This document shows, in pieces, positions 17,957-27,035 of a stretch of DNA of 64,000 nt. The position numbers and the translations under genes were made by a program. The notes beneath the pieces were generated by a model. That model ran no database searches and was not told where the DNA came from. It worked only from the letters and a program-made list of their open reading frames with translations. Position 1 is the first letter of the stretch. Each line of letters starts with the position of its first letter. This stretch comes from Rhodocyclales bacterium GT-UBC (GTDB taxonomy: Bacteria > Pseudomonadota > Gammaproteobacteria > Burkholderiales > Rhodocyclaceae): the NCBI GenBank assembly GCA_003583745.1, contig QXPY01000001.1:372001-436000 (forward strand), given 5' to 3'.

Positions 17957-18751
17957 ATGTCCGAAGTCCTTTCCGAAGCGCTTTTCCTGCGCCATGACGA
18001 CAATGGCGTCACCACCCTTACCCTGAACCGGCCGCAGGCCCGCAACGCGCTGTCGCAAGGCATGCTGCGCGCCCTGCTCGACGCCTTTGCGGCGATTGCC
18101 GCCGACGACAGCGTGCGTGTCGTCATTCTCGCCGGCGCCGGTCCCGCCTTCTGTGCCGGTCACGACCTCAAGGAACTGCGCGCCGCCGACTATGCGCGCG
18201 AATACACCGAGCAGCTGTTTGGCGACTGCGCCGAACTGATGCAGGCCATCGTCAAACTGCCCAAGCCGGTGATCGCCCGTGTTCATGGCATCGCTACCGC
18301 TGCCGGCGCCCAGCTGGTGGCCAGTTGCGACCTCGCCGTGGCGGCCGACGATGCCCGCTTTGCGACGCCCGGCGTCAATATCGGCTTGTTCTGTTCGACC
18401 CCGATGGTGGCGCTGTCGCGCAACGTTGCCCCGAAGCACGCGATGCAGATGCTGTTGGGCGGCGATCTGATCGATGCCCATACCGCCTGGCGTTTCGGGC
18501 TGGTCAACGAACTGGTGCCGGCCGCCGACCTGGAAAGCCACACCCTGGCCCTGGCCCGCAAACTGGCCAGCAAGTCGCCACTGACGCTGGCCATCGGCAA
18601 GGAAGCCTTCTACCGCCAGGCCGAACTGCCACTCGCCGAGGCCTACGCCTATACCAAGGACGTCATGGTCGCCAACCTGCAGGCGCAGGATGCCCAGGAA
18701 GGCATCGGTGCCTTCATCGACAAACGCGTACCGACCTGGTGCGGCCGCTAG
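17957..18751 (+). CDS. enoyl-CoA hydratase/isomerase family protein (ECHDC3-like)
   Basis: 264 residues of the crotonase fold. The CoA-binding segment is FCAGHDLKELRAADY, and the oxyanion-hole loops are AGAGPAFCAGHDL and HGIATAAGAQLVASCDLAVA. The segment DARFATPGVNIGLFCSTPMVALSR is typical of ECHDC3-type members, which usually lack one of the two catalytic glutamates; in that position glycine/leucine replace the usual acid (NIGLFC). The reaction may therefore not be plain hydration. It follows a CoA-transferase pair and probably acts on its CoA product. Confidence 0.85.
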   Translation: MSEVLSEALFLRHDDNGVTTLTLNRPQARNALSQGMLRALLDAFAAIAADDSVRVVILAGAGPAFCAGHDLKELRAADYAREYTEQLFGDCAELMQAIVKLPKPVIARVHGIATAAGAQLVASCDLAVAADDARFATPGVNIGLFCSTPMVALSRNVAPKHAMQMLLGGDLIDAHTAWRFGLVNELVPAADLESHTLALARKLASKSPLTLAIGKEAFYRQAELPLAEAYAYTKDVMVANLQAQDAQEGIGAFIDKRVPTWCGR

Positions 18752-18758
18752 TTCCGCG

Positions 18759-19604
18759 ATGCCGCACTGGATCGCCGCATTCCCGATCGAGGCCAGCCGT
18801 CCCCGCCAGGGAAGCCTGCGTAACTGGCTCGATCACCTGGTCATCAATACCGGTTTTGCCACCGATACGACCGCCGAGCTGTTTGCTGCACTGGGCTTTA
18901 CGCTGACCCCGCGCGGTTACCACTCGCTGGGGTCGATCAACCATCTGATCATGTTCGCCGGTCATTACCTCGAACTGATCGGCTTACCCAGAGATGGGGC
19001 AGTCTTGCGCCAGGAGATCCTCGACAGTCCGCCTGGTATCGATGGTCTGGTATTCGGCTCGGCGGACGCGGCAGCAACCCATGCCGCCCTGGTCACGGCA
19101 GGGTTTCAGGTGCAACCGGTGCAACGTTTTTCGCGTCCGGTAGAGATCGACGGCGAGTCATCGGCCGCCGTATTCCAGACCGTACGTCTGCTGCCCGGGC
19201 AGTTTCCGGCCGGGCGCATTTATTTTTGCCAACATGAAACGCCGGAACTGGTTTGGCGGCCCGAGTGGTTGCACCATCAGAACGACGTCAGCGGCATTGA
19301 GCAGCTGACGATTGTCAGCCGGGCGCCGGCTGAGGCAGCTCGACGCTATGCCGAGCTGGGCAAGATCGACGGTGGCTTCAAGCTGGCGTTTGTTGACGAA
19401 GCCGGCCTGCGGGAAAGCTTTGGCGACCTGGCGCCCCGTGAGCCGGGCCAGGCTGAACGATTCGCCGCCATCACGTTTCGGGTCGGCTCGCTCGACAAGA
19501 TGGCTGATAGGGTGCGGCAACTCGACTTGCCTCACGCACTGGAAGCCGGGCGGCTTCTTGTCGGAATAAGCGCCCCTCCCTGCTTGCTCGAATTCGTTTC
19601 CTGA
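18759..19604 (+). CDS. glyoxalase-like (VOC superfamily) protein, paralogue 1
   Basis: 281 residues; ATG at 18759, seven bases after the hydratase stop. The N-terminal half carries LDHLVINTG, FTLTPRGYHSLGSINH and YLELIGL, a VOC-type beta-alpha-beta-beta-beta module with histidine and glutamate at metal positions. The second half is a diverged repeat. The same protein type recurs at 24865 with the same motifs. VOC enzymes are metal-dependent isomerases, lyases or dioxygenases. It closes the operon that starts at 11812. The reaction is unknown. Confidence 0.8.
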   Translation: MPHWIAAFPIEASRPRQGSLRNWLDHLVINTGFATDTTAELFAALGFTLTPRGYHSLGSINHLIMFAGHYLELIGLPRDGAVLRQEILDSPPGIDGLVFGSADAAATHAALVTAGFQVQPVQRFSRPVEIDGESSAAVFQTVRLLPGQFPAGRIYFCQHETPELVWRPEWLHHQNDVSGIEQLTIVSRAPAEAARRYAELGKIDGGFKLAFVDEAGLRESFGDLAPREPGQAERFAAITFRVGSLDKMADRVRQLDLPHALEAGRLLVGISAPPCLLEFVS

Positions 19605-19689
19605 GGCCTTATTTTCAATCGATTGAAAAATGTGGAATCGCTTCTGCTGCAAGACTTTTCATCCAAGTATCCGGCGCATAAACATATAA

Positions 19690-19705
19690 GAATGCATTCG
19701 TTCCG
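19690..19705 (+). promoter_or_regulatory. candidate sulfur-responsive promoter element before the peptide-type ABC operon
   Basis: GAATGCATTCGTTCCG, preceded by ATATAA, lies 57 bp before the start codon. It shares 11 of 16 positions with the element before the sulfate-binding-protein gene (37334, GAATTCCTTCGTTTTT) and 11 of 16 with that at 11735. Confidence 0.4.
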
Positions 19706-19762
19706 GGAATAAAACGCGGGTCATAGACTGCGCCATCTCTTAAAGCCTGATGGAGCAACAGA

Positions 19763-21379
19763 ATGAAACTGACCCGCCGCGAATTGCTGCTATCCACCGG
19801 TGCGCTCGCCGCATCGGCCCTTTTCCCGCCGCTGCTCTATGCGCAACAAGGCGCCAAGACGCCGGCGCCGCGCAAAGGCGGCATCCTGAACGTGCACCTG
19901 GGTTCCGAGCAGCGCATCCTGAATCCGTCCCTGCGCGCTTCGACCGGCGTCTATATCGTGACCAGCAAGATCATCGAATCGCTGGTCGATCTCGACGCCA
20001 ACGGCAAGGTCGTGCCGGTGCTGGCAACTTCGTGGAATGCTTCGAAGGACGGCAAAACGGTGACCTTCAAGTTGCGCGAAGGGGTGACCTGGCATGACGG
20101 CAAGCCCTTCACCTCAGCCGACGTGCAATACAACGCCCTGGAGTTGTGGAAGAAGCACCTAAACTTCGGCACCGCTCTGCAGCGCAACCTCGAAGCCGTC
20201 GATACCCCGGACAAATACACTGCCGTCTTCCGCTACTCGCGCCCGATTCCAACCGAACTGCTGCTGCGCGGCCTGGCCGATCTGGGATACGTCGTGCCCC
20301 GGCATGTCTTCGAAGGCACCAATGTGCTGGAAAACCCGGCCAACACGGCACCGATCGGGACCGGTCCGTACAAGTTCGTGCAATACGAACGCGGCCAATT
20401 CATCATTGCCGAGCGCAATCCGAAATACTGGCGCAAGGATCAGCCTTACCTCGACCGCATCGTCTGGCGCATCATCACCGACAAATCGGCCGCCACCGCC
20501 GCCATCGAAACCGGCCAACTGCAGCTCAGCGCCTATTCCCAGCTCACCCTGGCCGACCTCGATCGCCTGAAGAAGAACCCGGAATTCGTCGTCACCAGCA
20601 AGGGCCTGGAAGCCAATCAGTTCAACAACACGCTCGAATTCAATTTCCGCCGCAAGGAAATCGCCGACGTCCGCGTCCGCCGCGCCATTGCGCATTCGAT
20701 CAACGCGCAATTCTTCATCGACAATTTCCTCTACGGCCAGGGCAAGCCGGCGACCGGTCCGATCCCCTCGACCTCGACGGCGTTTTACCCGACCGACAGC
20801 AAGCAACCTTACCCCTACGACAAGAAGCGCGCCGAAGCCCTGCTCGATGAAGCCGGCTACAAACGCGGCGCCGGCGGCATCCGCTTCAATCTCAAGCTGG
20901 TGGTCATCCCCAACGGCGAAGACGTGCCCTTGCTCGGCACCTTTATCCAGCAGTCGCTGGCCGAAGTCGGCATCAAGGTCGATATCGCCACCTACGACTA
21001 TGCCGGCGCCCTGTCGGCGGTGTACAAGGAACACAATTTCGACATCGCCACCGGCTGGCACCAGTACCGCGGCGACCCCGCCGTATCGACCACGGTATGG
21101 TTCCGCTCGGGCAGCCCGGCCGGTTCGCCCTGGACCAACCAGTATGGCTGGCAGTCCGACAAGGTCGACAAGCTGATCGACGATGCGGCCTCCGAAGTCA
21201 ATCCGGTCAAGCGCAAAGCGCTCTATGCCGAGTTCGTCCGTGAGGTGAACGATCAACTGCCGATCCATTTCGTCACCCAGCGCGAGTTCTACTCGGTGTT
21301 CAGCAAAAAGCTGCAGAACAGCCATAACACCAGCCGCTGGCCTTCCAGCGACTGGTCTGATGCCTGGCTGCAAGCCTGA
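19763..21379 (+). CDS. ABC transporter substrate-binding protein, peptide/opine family 5
   Basis: 538 residues. The N-terminus has a twin-arginine-like motif (LTRRELLLSTGALAASA), so export may go through Tat. Family 5 features are WHDGKPFTSADVQYN, GTGPYKFVQYERGQF and RVRRAIAHSINAQFF. Members bind di/oligopeptides, glutathione, opines or nickel. It starts the operon of two permeases and a fused ATPase. The sulfur-type element upstream makes glutathione or another organosulfur compound a candidate substrate; that is inference. Confidence 0.88.
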   Translation: MKLTRRELLLSTGALAASALFPPLLYAQQGAKTPAPRKGGILNVHLGSEQRILNPSLRASTGVYIVTSKIIESLVDLDANGKVVPVLATSWNASKDGKTVTFKLREGVTWHDGKPFTSADVQYNALELWKKHLNFGTALQRNLEAVDTPDKYTAVFRYSRPIPTELLLRGLADLGYVVPRHVFEGTNVLENPANTAPIGTGPYKFVQYERGQFIIAERNPKYWRKDQPYLDRIVWRIITDKSAATAAIETGQLQLSAYSQLTLADLDRLKKNPEFVVTSKGLEANQFNNTLEFNFRRKEIADVRVRRAIAHSINAQFFIDNFLYGQGKPATGPIPSTSTAFYPTDSKQPYPYDKKRAEALLDEAGYKRGAGGIRFNLKLVVIPNGEDVPLLGTFIQQSLAEVGIKVDIATYDYAGALSAVYKEHNFDIATGWHQYRGDPAVSTTVWFRSGSPAGSPWTNQYGWQSDKVDKLIDDAASEVNPVKRKALYAEFVREVNDQLPIHFVTQREFYSVFSKKLQNSHNTSRWPSSDWSDAWLQA

Positions 21380-21391
21380 TCCGGGCGAGCC

Positions 21392-22369
21392 ATGCGCTTC
21401 CTGTCTCTTGCCGGGCGGCGGCTGGCCGCCGCCCTGCCCGCCCTGGTCATCATCCTGGCCGGCCTCTTCCTGCTGCTGCAACTGGCGCCCGGCGACACCG
21501 TCGATGCGCTGGTTGCCCAGATGGGCGGTGGCGATGCCTCGATGATCGAAGCCCTGCGCCGCCATTACGCACTCGACCAGTCGACTTCGGTCCGTCTGGG
21601 CGACTACCTGTGGCGCTTGATCCATCTCGATCTGGGCCACTCCGCCATCTACGGCAAGCCGGTGGCCGAGGTCATCGTAGACCGCCTGCCCGCCACCCTG
21701 CTCTTGATGGGGTCGGCCCTGGCGCTGGCTTTTGCCGCCGGCATGGGGCTGGGCATCATTGCGGCACGCCGGGTCAATCGCTGGCCGGATACGTTGATTT
21801 CGACACTTGGCCTGATCTTCTACGCCACACCATCGTTCTGGTTCGGCCTGATGGGCATCTTCGTCTTCGCCATCTACTTAGGCTGGCTACCGGCCGGCGG
21901 CTTCGGCAGTATCGGCAGCGGCCTGACCGGCTTCGCCCGGGTGCTCGACATCGCCTATTACCTGATCCTGCCGACCTTGACGCTGGCCTTGATCTTCCTC
22001 GCCACCTACCTGCGCATCATGCGTGCCTCGATGCTTGAAGTAGCCACCCTCGACTTCGTCCGCACTGCCCGCGCCAAAGGGCTTTCGGACAATACCGTGG
22101 TGGTCCGCCATATCCTGCGCAATGCCTTGCTGCCCATGGTGACGCTGATCGGATTGCAGGCCGGCACCATGCTCGGCGGTTCGGTGGTGGTCGAGAGCGT
22201 CTTCTCGCTCCCCGGCCTGGGGCGCCTGGCCTACGAATCGGTGATGCAACGCGACCTCAATACGCTGCTCGGCGTCGTATTCGTCTCGGCCCTGCTGGTC
22301 ATCACCATCAACTTCATCGTGGACCTGCTTTACGCACGGCTGGACCCACGCATCAGTTCGGGACACTGA
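21392..22369 (+). CDS. ABC transporter permease, DppB type
   Basis: 325 residues, six membrane segments. DppB-type features are RRLAAALPALVIILAGLFLLL at the start, LAPGDTVDAL, then the coupling loop LDFVRTARAKGLSDNTVVVRHILRNALLP and VFSLPGLGRLAYESVMQRD. Works with the DppC-type permease at 22373. Confidence 0.92.
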   Translation: MRFLSLAGRRLAAALPALVIILAGLFLLLQLAPGDTVDALVAQMGGGDASMIEALRRHYALDQSTSVRLGDYLWRLIHLDLGHSAIYGKPVAEVIVDRLPATLLLMGSALALAFAAGMGLGIIAARRVNRWPDTLISTLGLIFYATPSFWFGLMGIFVFAIYLGWLPAGGFGSIGSGLTGFARVLDIAYYLILPTLTLALIFLATYLRIMRASMLEVATLDFVRTARAKGLSDNTVVVRHILRNALLPMVTLIGLQAGTMLGGSVVVESVFSLPGLGRLAYESVMQRDLNTLLGVVFVSALLVITINFIVDLLYARLDPRISSGH

Positions 22370-22372
22370 ACG

Positions 22373-23203
22373 ATGGAATTCCTGCATCGTTACAAACGCA
22401 ATCCGGCGGCCGTTTTCGGTCTGGTTCTATTGCTCGCCATTCTGGTCCTGGCGGCGACCGCTGGTTTGCTCTACCCGCAAAACCCCCTTGGACTGGCCGG
22501 AAGGCCCTTGCAATGGCCCCTGTCGAATCCCGACTTCCTGTTTGGCACCGACCATGTCGGCCGTGACATCGGCGCGCAGATTTTCCATGGCGCGCGGGTC
22601 TCGCTGTTCATCGGCCTGATCGCCACGGTGATCGCCATCATCATCGGCATCGTCGTCGGCGCCCTGTCCGGCTATTACGGCGGCTTGCTCGACGACATGC
22701 TGATGCGGGTCACCGAAGCCTTTCAGATCCTGCCCAGCTTCTTGTTGCTGCTGGTGCTGGTTGCTGTCTTCGGCTCGGAACTGCAAACGGTGATCGTCGC
22801 CATCGGCGTCGTTTCGTGGCCGGCGGCGGCTCGCCTGACCCGGGCCGAATTCCTGTCGCTGCGCAACCGGGAATTCGTCCAGGCCGGACGCACCCTGGGG
22901 CTGGGTGACTTCAGCCTGATTTTCCGCGAAATCCTGCCCAATGCCCTGCCGCCGGTCATTGTCTACGCCAGTGTCATCATGGCCGTGGCCATCCTGCTTG
23001 AAAGCGCCCTGGCCTTCCTCAACCTGTCCGACCCGAATGTCCCCTCGTGGGGCAACCTGATCGGCGGCGGCCGCGGTGTGCTGCGCGTCCAGTGGTATGT
23101 CTCGGCCATCCCCGGCATTGCCATCCTGCTCACCGTTCTGGCCGTTTCTCTGGTTGGCCAGGGGCTCAACGACGCCCTCAATCCACGACTGAAAAATCGA
23201 TGA
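22373..23203 (+). CDS. ABC transporter permease, DppC type
   Basis: 276 residues. Features are RYKRNPAAVFGLVLLLAILVL, FLFGTDHVGRDIGAQIFHGAR and the coupling loop FVQAGRTLGLGDFSLIFREILPNALPP; the end reads ALNPRLKNR, usual for the family. The last codons overlap the ATPase gene (ATGA), so translation is coupled. Confidence 0.92.
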   Translation: MEFLHRYKRNPAAVFGLVLLLAILVLAATAGLLYPQNPLGLAGRPLQWPLSNPDFLFGTDHVGRDIGAQIFHGARVSLFIGLIATVIAIIIGIVVGALSGYYGGLLDDMLMRVTEAFQILPSFLLLLVLVAVFGSELQTVIVAIGVVSWPAAARLTRAEFLSLRNREFVQAGRTLGLGDFSLIFREILPNALPPVIVYASVIMAVAILLESALAFLNLSDPNVPSWGNLIGGGRGVLRVQWYVSAIPGIAILLTVLAVSLVGQGLNDALNPRLKNR

Positions 23204-24837
23204 CCATCGCCCTCTCCATAGATCAGCTCAGCGTTGCGCTGCCTGCCGACGCCGACCGCCCCTACGCCCTCAAGCAGGTATCCCTGCACCTCAATCGCAA
23301 TGAAATTCTTTGCGTGGTGGGCGAAAGTGGCTCCGGAAAATCGATGACCGCAGGCGCCATCATGGGCCTGCTGCCGGACCGTGTGCGTGCCGAGAGCGGC
23401 CGGATCGAATTTGAAGGACGCAATCTGCTTGAACTGAACGATGCCGAACTGCGCCGGATTCGCGGCGCCAAGATCGGCATGATCTTCCAGGAACCGATGA
23501 CAGCGCTGAATCCGCTGATCACGATCGGCGACCAGATCGGCGAGATGTTCCGTACCCACAGCAAGTTGTCGCGACGCGAAACGGCTGAGCGGGTACAGGC
23601 TCTGCTCCGGGATGTTCACATCCCCGATCCGCTGGCGGCGGCTCGTGCTTACCCGCACGAGTTGTCGGGCGGCCAGCGCCAGCGAGCCATGATCGCCATG
23701 GCCCTGGCCCTGGAGCCGGCCATCCTGATTGCCGACGAGCCGACGACGGCACTCGATGTCACGACCCAGGCCCAGATTCTCAAGCTGATTCGCGAACTGC
23801 AGGAACGCAAGGGCACGGCGGTCCTGTTCATCACCCATGATTTCGGCGTCGTCGCCGAAATCGCCGACCGGGTGGCGGTCATGCAGCATGGCGTGGTGGT
23901 CGAGCAAGGCGAAGCCGATACCATCCTGAACCGGCCGCAGCACGCCTATACGCGCGCCCTGATCTCGGCGGTGCCACCGCTCACCCCGCCACCGATCCGG
24001 CAGGTTGCCGAGGAATCGATCCTCGCCATCCGCCAGGTCAACAAGATCTATCGCAAGGGGGGCCTGCTCGGCCGCAACAAACGGGTGACCCATGCCGTGC
24101 GCGATGTCACGCTCGACTTGCCGAAAGGCGGCACGCTGGGCATCGTCGGAGAAAGCGGTTCCGGCAAGTCCACGCTGGCGCGCTGCGTCGTCCGCCTGCT
24201 CGATCCGAACAGCGGTCATATCGAATTCGACAACGTCGATCTGGCCAGCCTCGGCCGTCGCGAGCTGCGCGAGCATGCCCGGCATGTCCAGATGGTCTTC
24301 CAGGATCCCTACGGCTCGCTGAATCCCCGGCGCCGGGTCGGCGAACTGGTGGCCCAGGGGCCGATCGTGCACGGCACGCCGTGCCAGCAGGCACTGGCTG
24401 AAGCGCGCGAACTGTTTGAACTGGTCGGTCTCGACCCCGATGCCACCCGCCGCTATCCGCACGAGTTTTCCGGCGGCCAGCGCCAGCGCATCTGTCTGGC
24501 CCGGGCGCTGGCCCTCAAGCCGCGCGTGCTGGTGGCGGACGAGCCGGTTTCGGCACTCGATGTTTCGGTCCAAGCCCAGGTACTCGAACTGCTCGCCCGG
24601 CTGCGCCAACAGCTCGGCCTTTCCTTGCTTTTCATCACCCACGATCTGCGCGTCGCAGCTCAAATCTGCGACCACATCGCCGTGATGAAGAACGGCAGCG
24701 TCGTCGAGCATGGCACGGCCGCCCAGGTTTTCGGTTCGCCCGGCCACGAATACACCCGCTCCCTGCTCGATGCGGTTCCGGGGCGTCACTGGACGCCGCC
24801 CAGCTTCGCCGGCGATATCGAACGCATTGCCGCCTGA
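23200..24837 (+). CDS. ABC transporter, fused DppD-DppF-type ATP-binding protein
   Basis: ATG at 23200 overlaps the DppC-type stop; 545 residues contain two complete ATPase domains. Domain 1 has Walker [10 protein letters not shown] (about 44-52) and [15 protein letters not shown]; domain 2 has [15 protein letters not shown] (about 315) and [15 protein letters not shown]. Each ends with the family 5 C-terminal region. The fused form is common for glutathione (GsiA) and microcin C (YejF) importers. It energises the two preceding permeases. Confidence 0.93.
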   Translation: MTIALSIDQLSVALPADADRPYALKQVSLHLNRNEILCVVGESGSGKSMTAGAIMGLLPDRVRAESGRIEFEGRNLLELNDAELRRIRGAKIGMIFQEPMTALNPLITIGDQIGEMFRTHSKLSRRETAERVQALLRDVHIPDPLAAARAYPHELSGGQRQRAMIAMALALEPAILIADEPTTALDVTTQAQILKLIRELQERKGTAVLFITHDFGVVAEIADRVAVMQHGVVVEQGEADTILNRPQHAYTRALISAVPPLTPPPIRQVAEESILAIRQVNKIYRKGGLLGRNKRVTHAVRDVTLDLPKGGTLGIVGESGSGKSTLARCVVRLLDPNSGHIEFDNVDLASLGRRELREHARHVQMVFQDPYGSLNPRRRVGELVAQGPIVHGTPCQQALAEARELFELVGLDPDATRRYPHEFSGGQRQRICLARALALKPRVLVADEPVSALDVSVQAQVLELLARLRQQLGLSLLFITHDLRVAAQICDHIAVMKNGSVVEHGTAAQVFGSPGHEYTRSLLDAVPGRHWTPPSFAGDIERIAA

Positions 24838-24864
24838 AGACGGCACTCAACTTACGGAAATCCC

Positions 24865-25716
24865 ATGTCAAATCAACTTCCCCGCCTTGATCACGTCGTC
24901 ATCAACGTTACCCACCAACTCGACGAATCGCTGGCGCAATATCGCCGCCTCGGCTTCGTGCTGACCCCGCGCGGCCACCATTCGCTCGGTTCAAGCAACC
25001 ATCTCGCCATTTTTGGCGACGACTACCTTGAACTGCTCGGCTACGAGCCCCAAAACGCCGAACGCGCCGCCAGCTTCTGGGGCAAGCTGCAAGGCTTGTC
25101 CGGCCTCGTTTTCAAAACCAGCGATTCGGACGCACTCTTTGCCGACTTGCGCCAACGGGGTGTCCGTCTCGACGGCGAGGCGCCGCAGGCCTTTTTCCGC
25201 CCGGTCGAGTTGCCTGACGGCAGTTCGCGCGATGCGCGTTTCCGCACGGTCCGTCTCGACCCGGCAGCGATTCCCAATGGCCGTCTCTTCTTCTGCCACC
25301 ATCTCGATGCCGATCTCGTCTGGCGCAAGGAATGGCAGAGCCATGCCAACGGCGTCGAGGCGATTACCGGCGCCATCGTCGAAGCACGCGATCCGGCGAC
25401 GTCGATCAAGTTGTTGGCGCAAACCTTCGGCGCCGAGCACGTCACGGCCATTGACGGCGGTTGGCGCCTGAATGCCGGCAAAACCACGGTCGACTACCTG
25501 ACGCCGCAAGCCGTCGCTCAGCGTTTTGGCGACGCGGCCGTGCACAGTCCCAACGAGCATGACCGCAAGGTGGCATTGGTCTTCAGAACCGCCTCGCTGG
25601 CCCAGGCGCGTGCTGCCCTGGTTGCAGGACAGGTGGCCTTCCGCGAGGAAAAAGCCGGCGAAATTCTGGTTCCAGCTAGCGAAGCCTTCGGCGTCGCCCT
25701 GGTCTTTAGCGAATAA
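24865..25716 (+). CDS. glyoxalase-like (VOC superfamily) protein, paralogue 2
   Basis: 283 residues. It shares with the protein at 18759 the segments LDHVVIN, GFVLTPRGHHSLGSSNH, DYLELLGY and the RTVRLDPAAIPNGRLFFC region, so the two are paralogues. Two VOC-type halves are visible. It starts 28 bp after the ATPase and is followed at 15 bp by an oxidoreductase. Its reaction is unknown. Confidence 0.8.
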   Translation: MSNQLPRLDHVVINVTHQLDESLAQYRRLGFVLTPRGHHSLGSSNHLAIFGDDYLELLGYEPQNAERAASFWGKLQGLSGLVFKTSDSDALFADLRQRGVRLDGEAPQAFFRPVELPDGSSRDARFRTVRLDPAAIPNGRLFFCHHLDADLVWRKEWQSHANGVEAITGAIVEARDPATSIKLLAQTFGAEHVTAIDGGWRLNAGKTTVDYLTPQAVAQRFGDAAVHSPNEHDRKVALVFRTASLAQARAALVAGQVAFREEKAGEILVPASEAFGVALVFSE

Positions 25717-25730
25717 GCGGAGAGAACGCC

Positions 25731-27032
25731 ATGTCCAAGCTGACGACGCCATCCTTGCCGTCCTTATGGTCGGCAACCGCCTTGCCGCCACCCGCCACCA
25801 CCCATCTCGAAGCGTCGGTCGATGCCGACGTGGTCATCATCGGTGCCGGTTATGCCGGCCTTTCCGCCGCTCTGCATCTGGCCGAAAAAGGCCGCCAGGC
25901 GGTGGTGCTCGAAGCCGGCGAAATCGGCCATGGCGGCGCCGGGCGCAATAACGGCATGGTCATCCCGACCCTGTCGCGCGCCTTCCCGGACGATCTGCGT
26001 GCCCGCTTCGGCAACGAACGCGGCGAGCGGATGGCCCGGCTGATCGGCCGCTCCGCCAGTTTCACCTTCGACCTGATCCGCCGCCACGACATCGATTGCG
26101 ATGCCGTCCAGACCGGCTGGACCCAGCCGGCGCACTCGCCCGGTCGGGCCCGCCTGGCCCGCAAGCGTTTCGAACAATGGCAAGCCCTGGGTGCCGATGT
26201 CGCCTACCTCGATCGTGAAGAGATATCGGCGCTGAGCGGTTCTCAGCTCTACCACGGTGGCTGGCTGGCCAAGACCGGCGGCCACCTCAATCCGCTCAAA
26301 TACGTGCGCGGCCTGGCCACGGCCGCCCTGCGCAGCGGTGCCCGCATCTTCACCCAGTCGCCTGCCACTGCGGTCAAGGCCGATGCCCAGGGCTGGCGGG
26401 TTGAAACGCCGCGCGGCGCAGTTCGGGCTGGCCAGGTGATCGTCGCCACCGATGCCTATGCCGATCAGTTGTTTCCGCAACTGCGCAAATCGGTGGTGCC
26501 GGTCCGCTTTTTCCAGCAAGCCACCGAACCCTTGCCGCCGGAGGTACTGGCCAAGGTTTTGCCCGGCAAGCAGGCCTTGTCCGATACCCATGCCGACATG
26601 CGTTTCGCGCGACCGACGGTCGATGGCCGAATCGTCTCCGGTGGCACGCTCGTCTTCAAGCACGACTGGAAGAACCGCCTGGAAAGCCACACACGCCAGC
26701 GTTTGCACGAGGTCTTTCCGGCCATTCGCCCGGACATCAAATTCGATTACGTCTGGGATGGACACGTTGCAATGACCACCGACTTCCTGCCCCGTCTCCA
26801 TGAACTGGCGACAGGCATCGTCACCGTCACCGGCTATAACGGCCGGGGTGTCGCCCTGGCGACCCAAAGCGGGCAACTGCTGGCCGAGGCCGCGCTGGGC
26901 CGGGCTGCCGACGATCTCGACTTGCCCCTGACGCCATTGCGCACCATTCCGCTGCATGGTGTGGTGAAACGGGTAGCCAGCCTTGAACTGCTGCGCTACC
27001 GCTGGCGCGATACCCGGGAAGTGAGTGCCTGA
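25731..27032 (+). CDS. FAD-dependent amine/amino-acid oxidoreductase (DAO family)
   Basis: 433 residues. The FAD-binding motif is DVVIIGAGYAGLSAALHLAEKG (about 30-50, GxGxxG) and VVLEAGEIGHGGAGRNNGM marks PuuB/OrdL-type members. The C-terminal part ends with TVTGYNGRGVALATQSGQLLAE, which closes the flavin site. Relatives oxidise gamma-glutamyl-putrescine, sarcosine or D-amino acids, giving an imine or aldehyde, ammonia and reduced flavin. It sits between the VOC and M20 genes in a tight run. Confidence 0.85.
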   Translation: MSKLTTPSLPSLWSATALPPPATTHLEASVDADVVIIGAGYAGLSAALHLAEKGRQAVVLEAGEIGHGGAGRNNGMVIPTLSRAFPDDLRARFGNERGERMARLIGRSASFTFDLIRRHDIDCDAVQTGWTQPAHSPGRARLARKRFEQWQALGADVAYLDREEISALSGSQLYHGGWLAKTGGHLNPLKYVRGLATAALRSGARIFTQSPATAVKADAQGWRVETPRGAVRAGQVIVATDAYADQLFPQLRKSVVPVRFFQQATEPLPPEVLAKVLPGKQALSDTHADMRFARPTVDGRIVSGGTLVFKHDWKNRLESHTRQRLHEVFPAIRPDIKFDYVWDGHVAMTTDFLPRLHELATGIVTVTGYNGRGVALATQSGQLLAEAALGRAADDLDLPLTPLRTIPLHGVVKRVASLELLRYRWRDTREVSA

Positions 27033-27035
27033 AAC

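Noticed and set aside
20159-21640. 493-codon minus-strand open frame
   Set aside because: Antisense to the family 5 binding protein; no recognisable domain.
22963-24846. 627-codon minus-strand open frame
   Set aside because: Antisense to the fused ABC ATPase and DppC-type permease; the residue composition is that of a shadow frame without domains.
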